The notes below the pieces were generated by a model. That model was given only the letters and a program-made list of their open reading frames with translations, was not told where the DNA came from and did no database searches. The position numbers and the translations under genes were made by a program. Source: an uncultured Bacteroidales bacterium (GTDB lineage: Bacteria > Bacteroidota > Bacteroidia > Bacteroidales > UBA4417). From it: a stretch of 52,778 nucleotides of DNA. Location of the stretch: contig CAIWMA010000132.1 in assembly GCA_903913645.1 (NCBI GenBank), positions 1 to 52,778 of the forward strand, given 5' to 3'. Numbering within the stretch: the stretch's first letter is position 1; each line of letters begins with the position of its first letter. This document shows, in pieces, positions 35,548 to 44,119 of the stretch.

Positions 35548-36051
35548 TTAAAATGTATACCTCGCGCCGAATGCAATTACAAACAAATGAATTCCGAGGT
35601 TTTGGTTATCAAAAAACTCAAAATAGGGTTTGCACTCCAGGCTCAGGGCAACAGGGTATCGAGGTACCAGGTATTCGAAAGAAGCAAAACCGTCGAACCC
35701 TAACTGGATGGTATTATAGCCATTGCGATAATTAGTATGATCATAAGGATCGTGATAATCGTACGATTTATCAGCTCCGCCAATATGTGCCCCGGCACCG
35801 TAAATGAAATTGAGGTTCAGGTCATCAAACAGTACTGCCGGTTTCTGCTTTTCAAAAAGGAAAACAAGTGCAGTTCCATGATTTTGCCCTAGCAGCATAA
35901 TTTCTCCTGCTGCATCAGATCCTAATAACCGTCTGTAGGTAATTCCTCCGGAACCACCAAGACGCAACCCGGCAGCCTGTTTATAATTCTGGCTCATTAC
36001 TTCGGATATAACCAGCAGAGTCAGGATAAAAATGGTAAATGTTCTTTTCAC
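35548..36051 (-). CDS. Small outer-membrane beta-barrel protein
   Basis: 167 residues with a signal peptide ending VMSQ. Strand patterns include AAGLRLGGSGGITYRRLL, GTALVFLFEKQ, LNFIYGAGAHIGGAD, TIQLGFDGFASFEYLV and IHLFVIAFGARYTF, with a terminal Phe. This fits an eight-stranded barrel of the porin-like type. Function unknown. It lies between the 30-residue membrane peptide and the second barrel gene, all on the minus strand. Confidence 0.7.
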   Translation of the reverse strand: MKRTFTIFILTLLVISEVMSQNYKQAAGLRLGGSGGITYRRLLGSDAAGEIMLLGQNHGTALVFLFEKQKPAVLFDDLNLNFIYGAGAHIGGADKSYDYHDPYDHTNYRNGYNTIQLGFDGFASFEYLVPRYPVALSLECKPYFEFFDNQNLGIHLFVIAFGARYTF

Positions 36052-36142
36052 AGGGAATAATTTTTATGATTAAACTTTTTTTTGACGCTTATTTATGGCT
36101 AAAAGTTACATGTTTTGGCATGTAAATTTGCACTATACCTTC

Positions 36143-36235
36143 TCACTTTGTTGAAGTCAGTATAAGTACAATAATGGCCAGCAGAACAAATAGCGTTACA
36201 TAGATTATTGCAGGTTGTTTTTCAATTGCTTTCAT
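36143..36235 (-). CDS. 30-residue single-span membrane peptide
   Basis: Not in the ORF track because of its length. The ATG at 36235 gives MKAIEKQPAIIYVTLFVLLAIIVLILTSTK and a stop. A short basic N-terminus is followed by one clean hydrophobic span of about 20 residues and a short polar tail. It fills a gap between the DUF4097 gene and the barrel gene on the same strand. No ribosome binding site is evident, but genes in this phylum commonly lack one. Chance open frames of this quality are possible, so this is tentative. Confidence 0.45.
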   Translation of the reverse strand: MKAIEKQPAIIYVTLFVLLAIIVLILTSTK

Positions 36236-36400
36236 AGTTTCTACTTTTGTAATATTCTAATGACAGGAAAGTTTCTGCAGGGTTGGAAAGTTTGAAAAAA
36301 AGATTGAGAGTTTATGGTTTCAGGTTGAAGCATAGCGGATACCAGCCAGTGTTTCACTTTAAGTGAAGCCTTAACTAATACCGATTGATAACTGAAAAAA

Positions 36401-37510
36401 CTATTTATTCAGCACAGACAACGATCCTGATTTCGAAGTTACTGAAACATGCGAGCTTCCTGATTTGCCAATGTTTCCACTGGCCTGTACCGTTCCGAGT
36501 TTGGCATCCAGGGTTTCTTTCCTGAGTTGATTGTTTATTTGTGCAGAGATATTAAGGGTGGTCTTTGCATCATACACAAGGTCCATTGAATAGGAATCAG
36601 AAGGATTAAAACCAAGAAAAACATCGGTATACTCCGATTTAACATTGATATTCCGGAAATCGCGTGCTATAGTGTTCAGCTTTAGTTCTCCGTATTTTGT
36701 ATTCATGGTGCACATCGCTTCCAGCCCGTTAATGCGGATTCGGGTGAATGAAGCATCGCCACTGATTGAATTACATGATTTTACAAGCAGTTTGTCGCGC
36801 GACGAAGCCAATTCAATTGCGCCGGTTTCTTCCAGGTCGATAGTTGAAGATCGGCTGTTAAGGTTTAATTTATTGATTTTTCGGGCTGTGAGATCCGAAT
36901 AATTTATAATGAGCTGAGCTTCGCCTGCATCCTGGAAGCTTCCGGAGCCAAATTCAATTTTAAGTTTTAATCCTCCGTTAAAATCACGTGCCTGCAAATC
37001 TCCGTTCGAAACAGTTATATCGGCTTTGCCGTAATGGCTATCCATATAAACATTCCCGAATTTGTTTTCAATCTTGATATCATTGGTTACCGGCATGTAT
37101 ACCGTATAGTTGATCTGCAGGTTATTGCTGGTATTTATCACCTGGCCGGCATACGAAACCACGTCTTTCCAGAAAGTGGAACTATTGTCGTAAAAAACCG
37201 TTCGCGCACTTATTGAATTGGCTGTTGCCATCATTTCACAATCAATAGTCGAAAGTATTTTAACAACCTTCGCGGCTTGTTTTGATTGTGCCGAAATACT
37301 TACATCAATGCGTACTGAATCTTTTTCCCATGGCAACACATTTACGTTGCCGTATTTATTCCATATCTGTATGCTGGTGCCACTTTTCACCTTGAAGCTT
37401 TTACCCTGCTCACGCTTTTCGGAGTATACCTGTGCGCTGAGCCAAACCGGCATGCTGATTGCAAATACAATGAAGAAAAGGATTCGTATACTATTTTTAG
37501 ATTTATTCAT
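36401..37510 (-). CDS. DUF4097-type secreted adhesin-like protein
   Basis: The ORF track begins at 37534, but the ATG at 37510 (MNKSKNSIRILFF) opens the signal peptide, which ends WLSAQ. The mature part is a long right-handed beta stretch with repeated strands such as VKSGTSIQIWNKYGNVNV, IKIENKFGNVYMDSHYGKADITVSNGDLQARDF and ISGDASFTRIRINGL, typical of DUF4097 proteins. In Bacteroidota these often follow an ECF sigma/anti-sigma pair, as here: the anti-sigma gene ends 26 bases upstream. The role is thought to be envelope-associated but is not established. Confidence 0.8.
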   Translation of the reverse strand: MNKSKNSIRILFFIVFAISMPVWLSAQVYSEKREQGKSFKVKSGTSIQIWNKYGNVNVLPWEKDSVRIDVSISAQSKQAAKVVKILSTIDCEMMATANSISARTVFYDNSSTFWKDVVSYAGQVINTSNNLQINYTVYMPVTNDIKIENKFGNVYMDSHYGKADITVSNGDLQARDFNGGLKLKIEFGSGSFQDAGEAQLIINYSDLTARKINKLNLNSRSSTIDLEETGAIELASSRDKLLVKSCNSISGDASFTRIRINGLEAMCTMNTKYGELKLNTIARDFRNINVKSEYTDVFLGFNPSDSYSMDLVYDAKTTLNISAQINNQLRKETLDAKLGTVQASGNIGKSGSSHVSVTSKSGSLSVLNK

Positions 37511-37536
37511 GATTGAAATGAATTGAAAAAACACTC

Positions 37537-38112
37537 TTAAAGCTTAGTTTCAAAAGGTTTTTGATTTTGATTGCTTTGTTTTGATTTTCGTAGTTCGGTA
37601 AGCATCTGATTCAGGATTTCAAGTTTTACACGATATGAAAGAATTATCGCCTCAATTACTTTTTCGTCGGCATTGCTTTCGGCGAGGTCTTTTTTAAGCT
37701 CGGCTTTGCTTTTGTCCATTTCTGTAAATTCCTTTTTCAGATCTTCAATAATTTCAGGATGTTGCCTTGCATATTGGGAAAGTTCTGCTTGTTTGCTGAT
37801 GATCTGCGAGGTGTAATAGGCTTCGGCATCCGAGAGTTCTGAAAGTTCAGGGCTGGCTGATGGTTCCATATTCGAAATGTGTTTATCCAATGTCCTTTTC
37901 ATATCCATATAATCGTTCAACAGCCATGCTGAAGTAAAAATCAGGATGGCAGCTGCCACTTTCCAGGCATATGACCAAAGTTTACGAACAGGCTTTTGTT
38001 TGGGCGAAGGAAGTTCTTTTTCAATAAAATCCCAGGCCATTTTAGGTGGCTCGAGACTATCAAACTCCTCGGCATGATTTTTTACGAATTGTTCTAATTT
38101 ATCTTCGTTCAT
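37537..38112 (-). CDS. Membrane anti-sigma factor-like protein
   Basis: 191 residues. The cytoplasmic N-terminus (about 1-45) contains FDSLEPPKMAWDFIEKEL, a pattern seen in Bacteroidota anti-sigma proteins. One membrane span follows (VAAAILIFTSAWLL, about 51-65), then a long charged helical periplasmic region with probable coiled coil (about 95-180). The gene follows the ECF sigma gene by 17 bases, the classic sigma/anti-sigma order. There is no zinc HxxxCxxC motif. Confidence 0.8.
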   Translation of the reverse strand: MNEDKLEQFVKNHAEEFDSLEPPKMAWDFIEKELPSPKQKPVRKLWSYAWKVAAAILIFTSAWLLNDYMDMKRTLDKHISNMEPSASPELSELSDAEAYYTSQIISKQAELSQYARQHPEIIEDLKKEFTEMDKSKAELKKDLAESNADEKVIEAIILSYRVKLEILNQMLTELRKSKQSNQNQKPFETKL

Positions 38113-38129
38113 GATAATTGTTTTTTGGC

Positions 38130-38690
38130 TTACAGCGCCGGCATCGTAAGAAGAATCTCTTTTACTAATTGTCGGGCCCGCATAAACTGTGTTTTCGACG
38201 TAGATTCCGAAATGTGCAGTATTTCCGAAATCTCTGTATGGTCGTAACCTTCGAGCAGGTAGAGTGAGAAAATGACCCTTGCTCCTTCCGGCAAACGGTT
38301 CATGGCTTTCTTAACCCTTTCAACACTTAATTCCAGTTCTTCTTCATTTATATTTTCATCGTCAGAAGCGGAAGTAAAATCATCAGGAATTTCTTCATCC
38401 GCCCAGGTAATTTTTCTTTTTTCCAGTGCATTGATGCATTTGTTGATCACTATTTTTTTGAGCCATGCACCGAATGTAGACTCAAAGCGGAACAAATCCA
38501 GGCGGCGGAAAGCATCCACAAAACCTTCCTGCAGCATATCCCGGGCATCTTCGGCATTGTTCATCATGCGGTAGCAGATATTATACATGGCCTTGGCGTA
38601 CGAATTGTATAACTCGTTGTATGCCTTACGGTTGCCGGCTTTACATGCCTCAACCAGTTGCCTGTGTATGTCGAAATTCTCCTGGTTCAA
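38130..38690 (-). CDS. ECF-type RNA polymerase sigma-70 factor
   Basis: 186 residues. Region 2 lies at about 20-90 (YNELYNSYAKAMYNICYRMM ... DMLQEGFVDAFRRL ... FGAWLKKIVINKCIN). An acidic linker with several Glu and Asp residues follows, then region 4 at about 125-180 (MNRLPEGARVIFSLYLLEGY and the helix-turn-helix HTEISEILHISESTSKTQ). It heads a minus-strand set of anti-sigma, DUF4097, small membrane peptide and two outer-membrane proteins, which it probably regulates together with itself. The trigger is unknown. Confidence 0.93.
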   Translation of the reverse strand: MNQENFDIHRQLVEACKAGNRKAYNELYNSYAKAMYNICYRMMNNAEDARDMLQEGFVDAFRRLDLFRFESTFGAWLKKIVINKCINALEKRKITWADEEIPDDFTSASDDENINEEELELSVERVKKAMNRLPEGARVIFSLYLLEGYDHTEISEILHISESTSKTQFMRARQLVKEILLTMPAL

Positions 38691-38872
38691 GCTGCCGGCC
38701 CCGCGTTTTTAGTTTTAATGACAGGATTATTTTATAAAGGTTGGAAAATTAATGTTAAAAATAGGAAAAAGATTTTTATACCATAACTGTTGAAGGAAGT
38801 AAACATGACGCAATTGTAGTATATTTACCACTTATTTTTCAACCAGATTATTAAACCCTAAATCTAAAAAAT

Positions 38873-39769
38873 ATGTTTTTAAGTGTCCTAGGAATTATTG
38901 TAATTGTTATCGGTTTTTCACTTTCTAAAACCGAATCGCCATTAAGGCCTTATACAAGTATAATCAGGATTGTAGGATTCCTGATGGTGTTAATCGGAGC
39001 AGGTCTATCTGCAATACAACAGATTGAGCCTGGTAATGTTGGTGTTCAGAAACTTTTTGGTAAGGTAAGTAATTCAACTCTGGAAAGCGGGTTAAATGTT
39101 ATTAATCCCCTGGTTGAAGTTGTAACGTTCGATATCCGTACCCAGAATTATACCATGTCGGGTGTAAAAGACGAAGGCGATAAAAGCGGTGACGATGCCA
39201 TCCGCGTACTTACAGCCGACGGGCTCGAAGTAGTTATTGATCTTACGGTACTTTATAAAGTTGTTCCCAGTCAAGCTCCACATATTTTAAGAGAAATCGG
39301 AACTGACTACCGCAATACAATTGTACGGCCAATCTGTAGAACTAAAATACGGGATAATGCTGTTTATTATGATGCTGTAGCATTGTATTCAACCAAGCGT
39401 GACGAATTCCAGGCAAGGATTTTCAAAACCATTGAAAGTGATTTCAAAAACCGGGGTTTGATGCTCGAACAATTACTTGTAAGGAATATTACTTTGCCTG
39501 CTTCGGTGAAAACCACCATCGAATCGAAAATCAATGCTGAACAGGATGCACAGAAAATGACTTTCGTACTTCAGAAAGAGAAACAGGAAGCCGAACGTAA
39601 ACGCGTGGAAGCTCAGGGAATTGCCGATTACCAGAAAATTCTTAGTACAGGACTCAGCGATAAGCAGTTGCAGTATGAAATGATCAAAGCTATCGCAACT
39701 TCACCTAACGCGAAACTGATTATAATGGATACCAAAAAGAGCGCTCCTTTTATTATTGATGCGAAATAA
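38873..39769 (+). CDS. SPFH/prohibitin-family membrane protein
   Basis: 298 residues. Two hydrophobic segments occupy about 1-60, followed by an SPFH domain (QIEPGNVGVQKLFGKV ... LTADGLEVVIDLTVLYKV ... FQARIFKTIESDF ... LLVRNITLPASVKTTIESKINAEQDAQKM). A charged coiled-coil helix (QKEKQEAERKRVEAQGIADYQ) precedes the C-terminus. This is the prohibitin layout; prohibitins form rings that scaffold membrane proteins and modulate AAA proteases. It is divergent from the ECF sigma gene with 182 bases between. It has its own strong terminator. Confidence 0.9.
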   Translation: MFLSVLGIIVIVIGFSLSKTESPLRPYTSIIRIVGFLMVLIGAGLSAIQQIEPGNVGVQKLFGKVSNSTLESGLNVINPLVEVVTFDIRTQNYTMSGVKDEGDKSGDDAIRVLTADGLEVVIDLTVLYKVVPSQAPHILREIGTDYRNTIVRPICRTKIRDNAVYYDAVALYSTKRDEFQARIFKTIESDFKNRGLMLEQLLVRNITLPASVKTTIESKINAEQDAQKMTFVLQKEKQEAERKRVEAQGIADYQKILSTGLSDKQLQYEMIKAIATSPNAKLIIMDTKKSAPFIIDAK

Positions 39770-39842
39770 GATTTTAATTCTATTCCCCGACCTGAAGGTG
39801 GGGCAGGTGAAGTGCAGAAATTTATAACTTGATTAGCTTTAC

Positions 39843-39879
39843 ACGAAAAAAGTCCTGCTCATCACAGGACTTTTTTCGT
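39843..39879. terminator. Bidirectional terminator
   Basis: A 15-bp perfect stem, ACGAAAAAAGTCCTG and complement, with a seven-base loop, between the convergent SPFH and LRFD-repeat genes. Confidence 0.9.
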
Positions 39880-39918
39880 TTGGCAAACTATTTTGCCATT
39901 TCCTATTAACCACTAACA

Positions 39919-40410
39919 TTAGTTTGCAGGTAATTCATCAATAGCGGCTGAAGTTTCATTTCTAAGCTTGTTCACATCGAACTGCAGGTACCTGAATTCA
40001 TTTGCAGGCATTTCAGAAATTTCAGAAGTACTGCCGAAATTAGTTGCATCGAAACGCAGGTATTCAAACTCATTCATTGAGGGAAGTTCTGTTATTTCTG
40101 AAAGAATTTCATCATTAAACTTACTTGCATCGAAACGCAGGTAATCAAAGGAATTCAAAGGCAATTCGGCAATTGAACTTTCAGTACTGAACTTATTCAA
40201 ATCAAAACGAAGGTGACTATACTCATCCTCAAATGATGCAGGTACAGCAATTTCGCTGATCGTACTTTTAACTGCTTCTATTTGTTGTTTAGCATGCGAT
40301 TTAATAATATCACCTTCATAATTGGTGAATGGTTTAGCAATTGATGAAACCGACATGAACAATACAAGGTTCAGAATGGTAAGGGTTGTGATAATTTTTG
40401 AAGTTTTCAT
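39919..40410 (-). CDS. Secreted protein with four LRFD repeats
   Basis: 163 residues with a signal peptide ending SSIAKP. Four copies of a 24-27-residue unit run to the C-terminus. Each contains an aromatic, then a core such as HLRFDLNKF, YLRFDASKF, YLRFDATNF or YLQFDVNKL, followed by an acidic stretch and a Glu-(Leu/Met)-Pro turn. The repeats are probably beta strands with turns. I do not know a named family. It has no lipobox or T9SS domain. About 410 bases separate it from the divergent OYE gene. Confidence 0.7.
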   Translation of the reverse strand: MKTSKIITTLTILNLVLFMSVSSIAKPFTNYEGDIIKSHAKQQIEAVKSTISEIAVPASFEDEYSHLRFDLNKFSTESSIAELPLNSFDYLRFDASKFNDEILSEITELPSMNEFEYLRFDATNFGSTSEISEMPANEFRYLQFDVNKLRNETSAAIDELPAN

Positions 40411-40753
40411 TTTTTATGTTTTTAATCTCTCGCGAGGATATTTTTGAAATAGAATTGATTTATTTGAATTGTGTATATGACGGGCTCCCAGATAAAAAGT
40501 TACAAAAATAATTGTACCGGAAACCTACGTTAGAAAATACAGTAGAAAAAGAAAATATCAGAAGACCTCGCAAACTATTGATTTATTTGACTTTAATACT
40601 GCATTTACTGCCAGAGTTAATTAAACAGATAAAAGGTGGTATTTGTTTTGAACTTTCGAAAAATATTTAGAAACTTTCCCGGATTCAATATTCGGATTTA
40701 AAAACTGCACTCCCATTTTAAAGCTTTAATGTGTTGAATATCACGCATCTATG
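40411..40753. other. Long intergenic region
   Basis: About 340 AT-rich bases between the LRFD-repeat gene and the OYE promoter. I find no credible small gene, RNA or repeat here. The promoter for the LRFD-repeat gene must lie at its left side. Confidence 0.4.
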
Positions 40754-40783
40754 TTGTCCAAAAGGATTTTGAAGTTAAATTTG
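40754..40783 (+). promoter_or_regulatory. Consensus Bacteroidota promoter of the OYE gene
   Basis: TTG at 40754-40756, 19 bases, TAAATTTG at 40776-40783. This is the exact consensus spacing and -7 sequence. Confidence 0.75.
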
Positions 40784-40859
40784 TGATTTCTTTAATTCTC
40801 ATTGCAACTTTTCACCACTTCATTTGTTTAAGTATTGTATTAAAAAAATAAACAACCTT

Positions 40860-41948
40860 ATGAAGGAATATCAATTACTAACTCCGGTAAAATCAGGAAC
40901 ACTTGAGTTGAAAAATCGTGTTGTTATGGCACCAATGACAAGGTGCCGGGCAATAGGCAATGTACCGAATGACCTGATTGCCGAATATTACAGGCAACGT
41001 TCAGGTGCCGGATTAATCATTACTGAAGGAGTATCCCCTTCACCCAATGGACTCGGTTATGCACGCATTCCCGGTATATTTAGCAAAGAGCAGGTTGCTG
41101 GCTGGGAAAAGACAACATCAGCAGTTCATGCTACTGGTGGAAAAATATTTGTTCAGTTTATGCATTCGGGAAGGATAAGCCATCCGCTAAATATGCCTGA
41201 AGGATCACAAATACTCGCTCCTTCGGCTGTAAAAGCAGCTGGTCAGATGTGGACCGACTCGCAACAAATGCAGGATTTCCCTACACCGAAAGCAATGACG
41301 GCGGATGAACTGATACAAACTAAAAATGAATTTGTAGAGGCTGCTTTGAATGCAGTTGAGGCTGGTTTTGATGGTGTAGAACTTCACAGCGCAAACGGCT
41401 ACCTGCTCGAACAGTTCCTTTCACCAGTTAGTAACATACGCACCGATAATTATGGCGGAAGTATCGAAAACCGCTGCCGTTTCGTTCTCGAAGTGGTTGC
41501 TGCTGTAGCTGAAGCAATTGGCAAAGAAAAAACCGGTATTCGTTTGTCCCCTTACGGAGTAGCCAGCGATATGCCACATTATCCTGAAATTGACGCAACA
41601 TATACATACCTGGCAGAAAAACTCAACAACATTGGAATTGTGTACATTCACCTGGTTGACCATTCAGCTATGGGAGCGCCCCCGGTTCCGGTGGAATTAA
41701 AGAAAAAAATACGGGGTATTTTCAAAAACACTATTATCCTCTCCGGTGGATACGAGAAGGAAAGAGCAGAAGCAGATATTGAAAGCGGGCTAGGCGACCT
41801 CGTTGCATTTGGACGTCCATTTATCAATAATCCCGATCTTGTTGAACGGTTCAAAAATAACCAGGCATTATCAGCAGACCTTAAAATGGACTTGTTCTAT
41901 TCGGCTGATGAAAAAGGATATACTGATTACCCGGTATACGGCAACTAA
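40860..41948 (+). CDS. Old Yellow Enzyme-family alkene reductase
   Basis: The ORF track begins at a TTG (40824), but the ATG at 40860 gives the normal OYE opening KEYQLLTPVKSGTLELKNRVVMAPMTRCRA. Further family blocks are FVQFMHSGRISHP, GFDGVELHSANGYLLEQFLSP, TDNYGGSIENRCRFVLEVV, LHSANGYL with the His/Asn pair that binds the substrate carbonyl, and FGRPFINNPDLVERF. FMN-dependent reduction of activated C=C bonds with NAD(P)H. The 362-residue length fits NemA-like members. Natural substrate unknown. Monocistronic. Confidence 0.93.
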   Translation: MKEYQLLTPVKSGTLELKNRVVMAPMTRCRAIGNVPNDLIAEYYRQRSGAGLIITEGVSPSPNGLGYARIPGIFSKEQVAGWEKTTSAVHATGGKIFVQFMHSGRISHPLNMPEGSQILAPSAVKAAGQMWTDSQQMQDFPTPKAMTADELIQTKNEFVEAALNAVEAGFDGVELHSANGYLLEQFLSPVSNIRTDNYGGSIENRCRFVLEVVAAVAEAIGKEKTGIRLSPYGVASDMPHYPEIDATYTYLAEKLNNIGIVYIHLVDHSAMGAPPVPVELKKKIRGIFKNTIILSGGYEKERAEADIESGLGDLVAFGRPFINNPDLVERFKNNQALSADLKMDLFYSADEKGYTDYPVYGN

Positions 41949-42147
41949 TCATCAGCTATAAAGCTTAGAAAAATTCATGTCCCAGATTCCAGGATTTAAA
42001 TTTCAGGAAGAGAAATTTGCGTTTCGTTGTATTCATAAGATGGAATTTGAATCCCGGAATTTGGAGTTTGCGCCTATAACCCTGGAATTTTCCTAAAAGT
42101 ACCACACTTCTTCCTGAATGTGTAACTAGCCAGTCTCTAAAGGGTTG

Positions 42148-42155
42148 TAATTTTG
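42148..42155 (+). promoter_or_regulatory. -7 box of the YceI gene
   Basis: TAATTTTG fits TAnnTTTG, 46 bases before the ATG at 42202. No TTG at the right -33 distance. Confidence 0.5.
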
Positions 42156-42201
42156 CGGCATCATAATCACTTATTTCACAAACCATTAAATTTAAACTAA
42201 A

Positions 42202-42786
42202 ATGAAAAAACTATCCTTAGTTGCTATCGTAGCAATATCGACCATTTTATTCGCTTTCACAGTTGTTACCAGTTCAACCTGGACATACGACAGTAACCAC
42301 GCTAAAGTTGGTTTCACCGTTACTCATATGTTGGTTTCGGATGTTGAAGGTTCATTCAAAAAAGCAACTGCAACATTAACTACAACTAAAGCTGATTTTA
42401 CAGATGCTGTAGTTGAATTAACAGCTGAATCTAACTCCATCAGCACTGATAATGAAAAACGGGATGCGCATTTGCAAAGTGCCGATTTCTTTGATGTAGC
42501 TCAATTCCCAACACTTACATTTAAAAGTACTTCCTTTAAGAAGACAAAAACTCCAAACACCTATGCAGTTAAAGGAAACCTGACTATGCATGGTGTAACC
42601 AAACCTGTAACTCTTTCAGCTTTGGCTAAAACCGGAACAAATCCAATGAGCAAGAAAACAATTGTAGGTTTCAAAATCACCGGTCAGCTTAAACGCTCTG
42701 ACTTCGGAATTGGTGGCAGCATTCCTGCAGCTATAGTTAGCGATGAGGTTTTGATTAATGCAAATGCAGAATTTGTTAAAGAGTAA
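42202..42786 (+). CDS. YceI-family secreted lipocalin-like protein
   Basis: 194 residues with a signal-like N-terminus (LVAIVAISTILFAFTVV). The YceI pattern is clear: TWTYDSNHAKVGFTVTHMLVSDVEGSFKKA, the ESNSISTDNEKRDAHLQSADFFDVAQFPTLTFKST block, GNLTMHGVTKPVTL and a C-terminal RSDFGIGG segment. The fold is a lipocalin-like barrel binding isoprenoid or other apolar ligands in the periplasm. Ligand unknown here. It has its own promoter and a strong terminator. Confidence 0.93.
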   Translation: MKKLSLVAIVAISTILFAFTVVTSSTWTYDSNHAKVGFTVTHMLVSDVEGSFKKATATLTTTKADFTDAVVELTAESNSISTDNEKRDAHLQSADFFDVAQFPTLTFKSTSFKKTKTPNTYAVKGNLTMHGVTKPVTLSALAKTGTNPMSKKTIVGFKITGQLKRSDFGIGGSIPAAIVSDEVLINANAEFVKE

Positions 42787-42847
42787 TGAACTGATTTTGT
42801 AATCATGAATATTTTGTAAGAGGAAACAATGTATTATTGATTCTCAT

Positions 42848-42881
42848 AAAAAAAGAGAGGCTGACCGCCTCTCTTTTTTTT
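42848..42881. terminator. Bidirectional terminator
   Basis: AAAAAAAGAGAGGC, loop TGACC, GCCTCTCTTTTTTT, between the convergent YceI and 42986 genes. Confidence 0.9.
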
Positions 42882-42985
42882 GCACTATTGTTTACAACTG
42901 CAGGACCCGGGTAGATGAAGAATTGACTTCATAAGCTTCTGAAAGTTCAACTTTCAGTACTTCAATTGTGTCTGGTATCTCTTTT

Positions 42986-43657
42986 TCAATTCTGTAAGGA
43001 GTTATAATACCTTACCACCTTTTCAATATCTTCCCTGCTTTTGGTAGATATTTTCTCTTTTTTGATAAATTCACTCACTTCTTTATTCTTATCAGCAAAT
43101 GCTACAAGGATTGATTTGCCTTTTTTATCGACAGCAGTAAGTACTCGTCCTACTTTAATAAGGTAGGCTTCTTTAACGGCGACGGTTTCATTCGGGCTAC
43201 CGGTACCAAGAACGATATTGAAATTTGCAGGCACTATTACGGGGTAATAATTCACATAAAGAATGGCCTTACCATCTACAGCAACTTCCATAAAGCGCTT
43301 ATTCCCCTTCACAGGATCCGAATTATCATAAACAAATATTTTCTTGTCCATCAGTACCTGGCTGATACTATCCGGAAAACTGATTACATAATCTGTATTG
43401 TTGGATTGAAAATACAAGCGATTCCGGTAAACATTATAGCGGTAATTAAGACCTGTGATTGTTTCACCTTTAATTGTCAATACTGTACCTGGGACCCATG
43501 ATTCCGTGAGCCAGGGTGAACCATCCAGCCCTTTTTCTTTTTCAGCCGAAACTATTTTATTATGACCCGGTGGCAAATCGGCTACAAAAACCTGGGCATT
43601 AACACTAACCCGGATTCCAATGGAAATTAGTAAAATGAGGAGAACATGCTTTTTCAT
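42986..43657 (-). CDS. Secreted protein of unknown function
   Basis: 223 residues with a signal peptide ending SVNAQ. The mature protein is mainly beta strands (YNVYRNRLYFQSNNTDYVISF, RFMEVAVDGKAILYVNYYPVI) and ends in a helical Lys/Glu-rich tail (KNKEVSEFIKKEKISTKSREDIEKVVRYYNSL). The C-terminal motif resembles tails of short Bacteroidota secreted proteins of unknown role. No lipobox and no T9SS domain. After the stop, a different frame stays open for about 30 more codons (see findings). Confidence 0.7.
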   Translation of the reverse strand: MKKHVLLILLISIGIRVSVNAQVFVADLPPGHNKIVSAEKEKGLDGSPWLTESWVPGTVLTIKGETITGLNYRYNVYRNRLYFQSNNTDYVISFPDSISQVLMDKKIFVYDNSDPVKGNKRFMEVAVDGKAILYVNYYPVIVPANFNIVLGTGSPNETVAVKEAYLIKVGRVLTAVDKKGKSILVAFADKNKEVSEFIKKEKISTKSREDIEKVVRYYNSLQN

Positions 43658-44119
43658 AAAATTGTTTTCTAGACCTTTTTAACTAAAAAATTAATATTTT
43701 GCAATGTCATATATCGAGATTGCTAACGGATGTCAAAGGTATACTTTTTGCATTCCCGATATTATTTCAAACCGGATTTTTAAAAAAATGACAAAGAAAT
43801 ATTTAATCCAAACACATAATTGCTGCTTAAACCGGATTAAAACATTTTTTGTATTGAAAATATAGTTCCTGTTTTCGTCATCAACCATATTCATTGATCC
43901 TTTACAACAAAAAGACATTTTAGTTGTTTAACTTTTGTTTAAAAAGTCTAACCAAATCCTAGCCGAACAGGTTCAATATTTTGAGTCAAAATTCAGCCCT
44001 GCTTTCCGTATTTCACCTAAAAACCAGCAAATAAATTCAAAATAGAGGTATTTCCCGACTGTTTTGCCGAAATTTGCATTTCTTAAAGTAAATTCAATCA
44101 GAGTTTTAAATTTTTAAAA
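43658..44119. other. Intergenic region upstream of leuC
   Basis: 462 AT-rich bases with divergent promoters expected. The 61-residue ORF at 43733-43918 has no domain and low-complexity codons. No leader peptide, T-box or other attenuator was recognised before leuC. Confidence 0.4.

Noticed and set aside
41965-42186. 73-residue minus-strand ORF between OYE and YceI
   Set aside because: Overlaps the YceI promoter region, no recognisable features.
43733-43918. 61-residue minus-strand ORF in the leuC upstream gap
   Set aside because: Hydrophobic/aromatic-rich AT-driven frame with no domain or promoter support.
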